Assembly (NCBI GenBank): GCA_017307275.1
Contig: JAFKFK010000025.1
Coordinates: forward strand, 1 to 64,000
DNA from: Alphaproteobacteria bacterium
GTDB lineage: Bacteria > Pseudomonadota > Alphaproteobacteria > Reyranellales > Reyranellaceae
DNA length: 64,000 bases
Direction of reading: 5' to 3'
The position numbers and the translations under genes are program-made. Position 1 is the stretch's first letter. The number at the start of each line of letters is the position of its first letter. The notes under the pieces were generated by a model, which was given only the letters and a program-made list of their open reading frames with translations, did no database searches and was not told the origin of the DNA. Shown here piece by piece: positions 1-6,008 of the stretch.

Positions 1-102
1 CAGGAGCACCGAGTAGCGGCCATCCTGGCGCAACCTGCCGGCGACGGCGCAGCCTGCTGAGCCCGCGCCCGTGACGATGAAATCGTATTTTCCCCCGTCC
101 AT
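1..102 (-). CDS. GMC-family FAD oxidoreductase, N-terminal fragment
   Basis: The 34 visible residues begin MDGGKYDFIVTGAGSAGC, which is the FAD-binding beta-alpha-beta start (GxGxxG-type, here GAGSAG) of glucose-methanol-choline oxidoreductases such as choline or alcohol dehydrogenases. The rest of the gene runs off the left edge, so the substrate cannot be guessed. It is divergent from the MFS transporter, and 57 bp separate the two starts. The family call rests on this one motif. A different FAD-dependent dehydrogenase is possible but less likely, because the AGSAGCAVAGRL continuation is typical of GMC enzymes. Confidence 0.75.
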   Translation of the reverse strand, partial: MDGGKYDFIVTGAGSAGCAVAGRLRQDGRYSVLL

Positions 103-159
103 GTCGCAGAGCGTACCGTCTCGCGGGAGAGCGCGCGACTCCTGCATTGTCCCCATGTC

Positions 160-1392
160 ATGCTGGGCGAAACTGGCGGCGACAGCGGGAGCCTGACGAT
201 CTTCAATCTCTACCTCGCCCTCGGCGTGATGACGGTGCAGCAGACTTTCGCGACGATGGGGCGCTCAACCGTGCCACTGATTGCGGCTGCCATCGTCGCC
301 GACCTTGCCGTCGATCCGGCTCTGGTCGGCATCTACCTCGCCCTCGGCTCCGTCGCGGCCTTTCTCACCACGATGGGGTGCGGTGGCTTCATCCTGCGCT
401 ACGGCGCACTGCGCATGACCCAGGTCGGCATGCTGGCGCTGGGCATCGGCCTCGCGGTGGTCGTTTCCGGTTGGCTGGCCCTGTTCGCCGTTGGGGCCTT
501 CGTCGGCGGACTGGGGCAGGCGCTTTCGACGCCGTCCAGTTCGCATCTGCTGGGTCGACTCTCGCCGAAACACCTGGCGCCGCTCGTCTTTTCGATCAAG
601 CAGACTGGCGTTCCGGTAGGGCTGATGCTCGCCGGTGTCGTGGCGCCTGTGCTGGTGACAGAGGCTGGTTGGCGGGTCGCGCTGCTTGTCGTTGCCGGCA
701 TCTGCGTGCTGACCGCCGTCGCGCTGCAGCCGCTGCGCGCGCACTTCGATATCGATCGCAATCCCAGTCAGCCGCTGTCGCCGGCCGACATCCGAGCCAA
801 CGTCGCGAGCGTGGTGCGCAACCCGGCACTCCGCGCGCTCTGCATGGCGATGTTCAGTTTCGTCGGACTGCAGACGCTCTTCACCGGCTTCTTCGTCCTC
901 TATCTGGTGCGCGGCCTTGGCTACGACCTGGAGCGCGCCGGGTTCGTCTTTGCCATTGCTGTCGCCGTTGCCGTGCCGGCGCGTATCGGCTGGGGATGGC
1001 TCGCCTCGCATTTCGTGAAGCCGGCGACGTTGTTGGCGTTGCTGGGGGTCGGGATGGCAGCGGCAGCGGCGCTCACCGCTTCCATCGATGCCACCTGGCC
1101 GACCTGGGTGGCTGCTGTGATCGCCACGCTGCTGAGCGTCACCGCGGTAAGCTGGCATGGCGTCCTGCTGGCCGAGGTGGCGCGCCTCTCGCCACCGGGC
1201 CGCATCGGCGCGACGACGGGCGCGGTGCTGGCGTTCGGCGACGCCGGGGCGTTGCTCTTGCCGTTGCTGTTCAGCGCCGCGCTGACACTCACCGGCGGCT
1301 ACTCCACCGGCTTCCTGATTGGCGGTGGTCTGGCGTTGATTGTCGGAGGGCTGGGCCTGCGGCAGCGGCTTCGTGCTAGCATTGCCCCATGA
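160..1392 (+). CDS. MFS transporter
   Basis: A 410-residue inner-membrane protein made almost entirely of hydrophobic helices, with about 12 membrane segments and a short polar loop near residues 190-220 between the two six-helix halves. Length and layout fit the major facilitator superfamily. The segment at about 125-150 (SSSHLLGRLSPKHLAPLVFSIKQTGVPVG) resembles the helix 4-5 region of the cyanate/nitrate-like MFS branch; that subfamily placement is a guess. The substrate is unknown. Its stop overlaps the start of the aldo/keto reductase by 4 bp, so the two are probably translated together, which suggests that the reductase acts on the transported compound or is simply in the same operon. 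Confidence 0.85.
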   Translation: MLGETGGDSGSLTIFNLYLALGVMTVQQTFATMGRSTVPLIAAAIVADLAVDPALVGIYLALGSVAAFLTTMGCGGFILRYGALRMTQVGMLALGIGLAVVVSGWLALFAVGAFVGGLGQALSTPSSSHLLGRLSPKHLAPLVFSIKQTGVPVGLMLAGVVAPVLVTEAGWRVALLVVAGICVLTAVALQPLRAHFDIDRNPSQPLSPADIRANVASVVRNPALRALCMAMFSFVGLQTLFTGFFVLYLVRGLGYDLERAGFVFAIAVAVAVPARIGWGWLASHFVKPATLLALLGVGMAAAAALTASIDATWPTWVAAVIATLLSVTAVSWHGVLLAEVARLSPPGRIGATTGAVLAFGDAGALLLPLLFSAALTLTGGYSTGFLIGGGLALIVGGLGLRQRLRASIAP

Positions 1393-2363
1393 AGACCAAG
1401 CTCCTCGGCCGTACCGGCATCTCCGTCTCGCAACTCTGCTTCGGCACCATGTCCTTCGGCGGTGACGCCGACGAGGCAACTTCCGCCTCGATGTACAAGG
1501 CGGTCCGCGACGCCGGCATCAACTTCTTCGACTCGGCGAATGAATACAACAAGGGCAGGTCCGAGGAGATCCTGGGCCGGCTCGCCAAGGATCATCGCGA
1601 TGATCTCGTCATCACCACCAAGTGCTTCAATCCGACAGGCCCCGACGTCAACGCGCGCGGCGCCAATCGTCGTCACGTCGCGCAGGCGGTCGAGGCGAGC
1701 CTGAAGCGCCTGCAGACCGATCGCATCGACGTGCTGTTCCTGCACCGCTTCGATGCGGTGACGCCGATCGACGAGATGATGCGCGCCCTCGAAGACCTCG
1801 TGCGGTCCGGCAAGGTGATCTATCCTGCCGTCAGCAACTGGTCGGCGTGGCAGACGCAGCGTGCCGTCGATATCCAGGAACGTCACAACTGGGCGCGCCT
1901 GCAGGTCGTGCAACCGATGTACAACCTCGTGAAGCGTCAGGCCGAGGTCGAGATTTTGCCGATGGCGGCCGCTAATGGCATCGGCGTCATTCCCTACAGC
2001 CCGGCTGCAGCGGGGCTGCTCTCGGGCAAGTATCTCGGCCAGGCCTCGGGACGACTGAAGACCAACAAGATGTACGAGGCGCGCTACGGCGAGGCCTGGG
2101 CCTTCGAGGTCGCCGAGAAGTACGTGGCCTTCTGCAAGGAGAAGGGCTTGCATCCCGTCAGCGCTGCCATTGCCTGGGTGGGCGCGCATCCGGCGATCAC
2201 CGCGCCCATCGTGGGCGCCCGCAACCTCGACCAGCTCAAGGATTCGCTGGCCTCGGTGAAGATCGACATGACGCCCGAGCTGTACCGCGAGATCGCCGAT
2301 CTGTCGCGCACGCCGCCGCCGGCCACCGACCGGCTGGAGGAACAGAAGGCGGCGCGAGGCTGA
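1389..2363 (+). CDS. aldo/keto reductase
   Basis: A 324-residue TIM-barrel NADPH-dependent oxidoreductase. The AKR catalytic tetrad is visible: Asp48, Tyr53 (DSANEYNKG), Lys78 (TTKCF) and His119 (LFLHRFD). The C-terminal part has the NADPH-binding PIVGARNLDQL stretch. The N-terminus MKTKLLGRTGISVSQLCFGTMSFG is characteristic of the YajO/Tas-like branch. It would reduce aldehydes or ketones in the cytoplasm; the physiological substrate cannot be read from sequence. The ATG overlaps the TGA of the MFS gene (ATGA), so it is the second gene of that operon. Confidence 0.92.
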   Translation: MKTKLLGRTGISVSQLCFGTMSFGGDADEATSASMYKAVRDAGINFFDSANEYNKGRSEEILGRLAKDHRDDLVITTKCFNPTGPDVNARGANRRHVAQAVEASLKRLQTDRIDVLFLHRFDAVTPIDEMMRALEDLVRSGKVIYPAVSNWSAWQTQRAVDIQERHNWARLQVVQPMYNLVKRQAEVEILPMAAANGIGVIPYSPAAAGLLSGKYLGQASGRLKTNKMYEARYGEAWAFEVAEKYVAFCKEKGLHPVSAAIAWVGAHPAITAPIVGARNLDQLKDSLASVKIDMTPELYREIADLSRTPPPATDRLEEQKAARG

Positions 2364-2369
2364 CGCGTC

Positions 2370-2834
2370 TCAGCCCCGATCGCAGACGTCGACCCATTCG
2401 GCGTTGACCAAGGCGGCCATGCGGTCCGGGCTGATCCGCAGGGCGGAGTTAGTGGAGCCGGCCGCGGGCACGACCTCGTCGAACTCCTTGAGCGAGACGT
2501 CGCAATAGACGGGCAGGGGCGTCGCGAGTCCGAACGGGCAGACGCCGCCCACCGGATGGCCAGTCAACGCCACGACCTCGTCCTGGCCTAGCATGCGCGG
2601 CTTGCCGCCCAGCACGTCCTTGATCTTGCGGTTGTTCAGCCGCGCATCGCCTGCCGTGACGATCAGGAAGGTGCGGTCCTTGATTCGCAACGACAGCGTC
2701 TTGGCGATCTGCGCCGGTGCAACACCGTGGCCCTTGGCCGCCATTTCGACTGTCGCCGTGCTGGCATCGAGTTCGACGATGTCGATGTCGGGGGCATGCG
2801 CGGCGAAGAACGCCCGCACCGTCTCTACGCTCAT
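2370..2834 (-). CDS. YbaK/EbsC-family aminoacyl-tRNA deacylase
   Basis: A 154-residue single-domain protein of the YbaK/ProX editing family, which hydrolyses mischarged aminoacyl-tRNA (typically Cys-tRNAPro or Ala-tRNAPro) in trans. The family signatures are the LSLRIKDRTFLIVTAGDARLNN region (about 46-70) and the late glycine-rich loop VGGVCPFGL (about 95-103) with downstream AAGSTNSALRISP. Length is normal for a free-standing editing domain. It is convergent with the aldo/keto reductase, with only 6 bp between the stops. Which mischarged tRNA it edits is not decided by these motifs. Confidence 0.88.
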   Translation of the reverse strand: MSVETVRAFFAAHAPDIDIVELDASTATVEMAAKGHGVAPAQIAKTLSLRIKDRTFLIVTAGDARLNNRKIKDVLGGKPRMLGQDEVVALTGHPVGGVCPFGLATPLPVYCDVSLKEFDEVVPAAGSTNSALRISPDRMAALVNAEWVDVCDRG

Positions 2835-2947
2835 GTCTGTGCAACCTTGCTATGTCGTCGTGCCCTTGAACATCGGGGCGGGGCAACTTAGCGTCGCGCT
2901 CCACAAGAGGTAAGAGCCCAGCGAGTGGGCAAGAGGGAAGGACGCAC

Positions 2948-3787
2948 ATGCCGACGATCGACGCCCAGGTCCATTGCTACGAACGCAATCATCCGGGCCG
3001 GCCCTGGGCGGCAGTGCTCGCGGGGCCGCCCGAGGTCACTGCCGAAGACATGATCAAGGCGATGGACGAGGTCGGCGTCGACGGCGCGCTGCTGGTCTCG
3101 GTCTACACGATGTACCGTTGGGACGAGAGCTACGCGGTCGCAGTGCAGAAGGCCCACCCCGGCCGCTTCGGCGTCATCAAGCCGGTGAACGCCAACGACC
3201 CCAAGGTCGCCGATACGATTGCAGCCTGGGCGGCGATGGACGGCACCGTCGCCGTCCGCATCATGTTCACGCCGGAGATCTCGACCGACGCCGCCGATCC
3301 CGGCATCAACCGCGTACTGGCCGCGGCAGCGAAGCACGACCTGCCGGTGAACCTGATGGCGCGCGGCCGCCTGGAACAGGTCGCGGAGCTTGCCAAGCGC
3401 AACCCGAACACAACGCTGGTCATCGACCATCTCGGTCTCGAACAGCCCTTCGCGCCGCCGGCGCCGGCTGAGCCTTGGCACGAGCTGCCGAAGCTGCTGG
3501 CGCTCGCGGCGCATCCCAACGTGGTGGTCAAGATCACCGGCGCCTGCACGCTCAGCCACGAGAAGTTTCCCTACAAGGACATCTGGGACCCGCTCGGCCG
3601 CATCTTCGATGCCTTCAGCCTCGACCGCTGCATGTGGGGCACCGACTGGACGCGCGCCGTGGCGCTGCTCACCTACAAGGAAGGCGTCGATTCCTTCCGC
3701 GTCACCGATCGCCTCTCCGACAGCGACCGCGCCGTGCTGATGGGCGGCTCGCTACAGAAGATCTACGGCTGGTCGCCAAAGAAGTGA
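2948..3787 (+). CDS. amidohydrolase family 2 (TIM-barrel metal-dependent hydrolase)
   Basis: A 279-residue protein of the amidohydrolase_2 family (2-pyrone-4,6-dicarboxylate lactonase or ACMSD-like). The N-terminus has the metal-site-like IDAQVHCYERNHPGRPW, and later barrel strands are visible: DHLGLEQPF, VVVKITGA and MWGTDWTR, where the Asp of GTDW is the usual catalytic position. The family hydrolyses lactones or decarboxylates aromatic-ring breakdown products; the substrate here is unknown. A ribosome-binding stretch AGAGGGAAGGA lies just upstream of the ATG. The stop overlaps the GTG start of the SRPBCC gene (GTGA), implying coupled translation. Confidence 0.88.
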   Translation: MPTIDAQVHCYERNHPGRPWAAVLAGPPEVTAEDMIKAMDEVGVDGALLVSVYTMYRWDESYAVAVQKAHPGRFGVIKPVNANDPKVADTIAAWAAMDGTVAVRIMFTPEISTDAADPGINRVLAAAAKHDLPVNLMARGRLEQVAELAKRNPNTTLVIDHLGLEQPFAPPAPAEPWHELPKLLALAAHPNVVVKITGACTLSHEKFPYKDIWDPLGRIFDAFSLDRCMWGTDWTRAVALLTYKEGVDSFRVTDRLSDSDRAVLMGGSLQKIYGWSPKK

Positions 3788-4239
3788 CGCTCGCCGTCTC
3801 GCGGGTGATCAAGGCGTCGCCGCGAGCGCTCTATCAGGCGTTCCTCGATCCGGAGTCGGTCGCCAAGTGGCGGCCGCCGACGGGGATGACGGCGCGCATC
3901 TTCGCCTTCGACGCTCGCGAAGGCGGGGGCTACCGTATGGCGTTCGACTATGCGGTTGCCGACCAATCTGTGCGTGGCAAGACGTCGGAACATTCCGACG
4001 GCTTCGAGGGGCGCTTCGCAAAGCTGGACCCCGACCGCCGGATCGTCGAAGAGATCGACTTCGAGTCCGACGATCCAGATTTCAGGGGCACGATGCGCCT
4101 GACCACGATCTTCGAGCCGGTCGCTGCGGGAACGAAGGTGACTGTGCTTTGCGAGAATGCGCCGACCGGGATCAAGGACAGCGATCACCAGGTCGGCATC
4201 GAATCGAGCCTGGCGAACCTCGCCGCCTTTACGGAGTAG
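3784..4239 (+). CDS. SRPBCC / AHSA1-like domain protein
   Basis: The start is taken as GTG at 3784 because it overlaps the upstream stop as GTGA and gives a 151-residue protein starting exactly at the domain boundary (VTLAVSRVIKASPRALYQAFLDPE). That opening, the W at KWRPP and the later FEPVAAGTKVTV strand are standard for the AHSA1/START-like helix-grip fold, which binds hydrophobic ligands. No enzymatic role can be assigned. Translational coupling to the amidohydrolase suggests a shared pathway. The 3' end overlaps the convergent GNAT gene by 11 bp. Confidence 0.82.
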   Translation: MTLAVSRVIKASPRALYQAFLDPESVAKWRPPTGMTARIFAFDAREGGGYRMAFDYAVADQSVRGKTSEHSDGFEGRFAKLDPDRRIVEEIDFESDDPDFRGTMRLTTIFEPVAAGTKVTVLCENAPTGIKDSDHQVGIESSLANLAAFTE

Positions 4240-4765
4240 GCAGGCTCGCCTTGCCGCCGCAGAGTGGCCGCTGCATCAGCACCGAGTCGACCCAACGCCC
4301 GAACTTGAAACCCACCGCGTCGAGCGTGCCGATCTGGCGGAAGCCCTGGCTGGCATGCAGGCCGATGGAGCCGGTATTGCCGCTGTCCCCGATGACGGCC
4401 AGCATCTGACGCCATGGGCCTGTTTCGCAGCGCTTGATCAGCATCGTGAGCAGGGCCCGGCCGATACCGTGGCCCGCCAACCCATCGCGGACATAGACCG
4501 AGTCCTCGATCGTGTGGCGATAGGCCGGGCGAGGACGGTAGCTCGACGCGTAGCTGTATCCCACGACTCGACCGTCCATCTCGGCCACGAGATAGGGCAG
4601 GTTGAGCTTCAGGACGCTCTCGCGCCGGCCGATCATCTCGGCGACCGTGGGAGCGGCCTCCTCGAAGCTCGCCAGCCCATGCCGCACGTGATGGGCATAG
4701 ATTTCCTGGACAAAGGTCATATCGGCTTCGCGCGCATCGCGCACGACGACCGCCGTTTTCATCAT
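4229..4765 (-). CDS. GNAT family N-acetyltransferase (phosphinothricin acetyltransferase-like)
   Basis: About 178 residues of a GNAT fold: an N-terminal VRDAREADMTFVQEIYAHHVRHG, the middle LVAEMDGRVVGYSYAS, the acetyl-CoA loop VRDGLAGHGIGRALL and the C-terminal SIGLHASQGFRQIGTLDAVGFKFGRW. These match the Pat/phosphinothricin-methionine sulfoximine acetyltransferase subfamily, which acetylates small amines. The start is ATG at 4765 or 4762, because a perfect AGGAGG lies at 4770-4775 at the correct distance. There is no stop between this frame and the DUF1127 segment upstream, so a 248-residue fused protein starting at 4975 could also be made. Confidence 0.85.
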   Translation of the reverse strand: MMKTAVVVRDAREADMTFVQEIYAHHVRHGLASFEEAAPTVAEMIGRRESVLKLNLPYLVAEMDGRVVGYSYASSYRPRPAYRHTIEDSVYVRDGLAGHGIGRALLTMLIKRCETGPWRQMLAVIGDSGNTGSIGLHASQGFRQIGTLDAVGFKFGRWVDSVLMQRPLCGGKASLPTP

Positions 4766-4975
4766 CGGGCCTCCTGAAAGCACCTGCTGCCGCGTGAGGC
4801 CGATATCGGCCAGCATGCGGTCGTCGAGGTTTCTGAGCGCCGCCCGCTGCCGGGTGCGCGACCAGGGTGAACCGCCGATGAAACGAGCGATCTCCACGAT
4901 GACGTCTCCAAGTGAACAGCTACGCGACATGTCGCCAATCTGCTGCTGCTGGTGCCATAAGGGAAATCTTGTCAT
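4766..4975 (-). CDS. DUF1127 (YjiS-like) segment, in frame with the GNAT gene and lacking its own stop
   Basis: From ATG 4975 (or 4930) the frame encodes up to 70 residues, including the DUF1127 core RQRAALRNLDDRMLADIGLTRQQV. DUF1127 proteins are usually free-standing 45-75 residue Arg-rich proteins; several alphaproteobacterial members bind RNA or affect phosphate and carbon metabolism. Here the frame runs directly into the acetyltransferase without a stop. Either it is a natural DUF1127-GNAT fusion, or a leader that is translated through the internal AGGAGG of the acetyltransferase. The start is uncertain, because neither ATG has a strong ribosome-binding site. It is divergent from the LysR gene. 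Confidence 0.6.
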
Positions 4976-4993
4976 TTTATGCGATCCATAAGG
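4955..4993. promoter_or_regulatory. repeated CCATAAGG motif between DUF1127 and LysR genes (possible LysR operator)
   Basis: CCATAAGG occurs at 4955-4962 and again at 4986-4993, 31 bp apart (about three helical turns), with an opposing TTATG at 4977-4981. The region separates two divergent genes, one of them a LysR regulator, which is where LysR proteins usually bind. Part of the second copy is also the LysR ribosome-binding site (AAGGAG), so one match may be coincidental. Confidence 0.3.
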
Positions 4994-5003
4994 AGAGCTT
5001 TGG

Positions 5004-5897
5004 ATGCGCGGCCTCAATCTCGACCATGTCAGGGCCTTCACCGAAGTGGCGCGGCTCGGCACCTTCTCGGCAGCGGCCGAACAGCTCAACCTGACGCAGC
5101 CCGCGATCAGCCAGCAGATTGCTCAACTGGAGAAGCGACTCGGGGTGGCGCTGGTCGAGCGGCTGGGCCGCCGTGCCACGCCGACAGCAGCCGGCCTCGA
5201 ACTGCTCGACCATGCCGCGCGTATCGACGGCGCGGTGACGGCCGCCCTGGAGCAGCTTGCGCACTACAAGAGCGGCGAAGTCGGCCGTGTGCGTTTGGGG
5301 ACGGGCGCAACGGCGGCAATCTTCCGCCTGCCGCAGATGCTGCGCCGATTGCGCCAACGCCTGCCGTCGCTGGAAATCACCATCGCCACGGGCAACACCT
5401 CCGATGTCGTGAAGGCCGTGCAGGACAATGCGCTCGACGTCGCGCTGGTGACGCTGCCAGCGGGAGGCCGCAATCTCGAGGTGACGCCGGTGCTGGACGA
5501 CGAGTTCGTTGCGGTGACGTCGCGCGACGGCGTGAAGCTGCCGGCACGCGTTACGCCCGAAGTGATGGCGCGTCTGCCGGTGATCATGTTCGAGCCGGGC
5601 GGCCAGACGCGTCTGGTGACCGATCAATGGTTCTTTCAAGGCGGCGTCGAACTCCGGCCCAGCATGTCGCTGGGCAGCGTGGAGGCGATCAAGCGGCTGG
5701 TCGGCGTAGGGCTGGGCTGTGCGATCTTGCCGGCCGTGGCGTTGCGAGAGCCAGGCGATCGAGCGCGCCTCGTGGTGCGCCGCCTGACGCCCAGGCTCTA
5801 TCGCAAGCTCGCCATCGTGGTCCGCCGCGACAAGGTCCTGCAGCGCGGCCTTCGCGAGACGGTGAAGGCCCTGCACGAGCTGGCCGAAAAATCCTGA
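5004..5897 (+). CDS. LysR-family transcriptional regulator
   Basis: A 297-residue regulator of typical LysR length. The N-terminal winged helix-turn-helix (about residues 1-62) reads LDHVRAFTEVARLGTFSAAAEQLNLTQPAISQQIAQLEKRLG, followed by the linker helix and the two-lobe substrate-binding domain (about 90-290). ATG follows AAGGAG by 8 bp. It is divergent from the DUF1127/GNAT frame, with 28 bp between starts, so by the usual LysR arrangement it most likely controls that gene and itself. The effector is unknown. Confidence 0.93.
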   Translation: MRGLNLDHVRAFTEVARLGTFSAAAEQLNLTQPAISQQIAQLEKRLGVALVERLGRRATPTAAGLELLDHAARIDGAVTAALEQLAHYKSGEVGRVRLGTGATAAIFRLPQMLRRLRQRLPSLEITIATGNTSDVVKAVQDNALDVALVTLPAGGRNLEVTPVLDDEFVAVTSRDGVKLPARVTPEVMARLPVIMFEPGGQTRLVTDQWFFQGGVELRPSMSLGSVEAIKRLVGVGLGCAILPAVALREPGDRARLVVRRLTPRLYRKLAIVVRRDKVLQRGLRETVKALHELAEKS

Positions 5898-6008
5898 GCG
5901 GACGTTTCGGTCCAAGCCTCACAACCGCTGCATGATGTTGACGATGACGGCAGCCTCGACTTTGCGATAAGGGGAGGCGAAGCGTTTTTCAGAGTAGGTG
6001 AGTCACCC

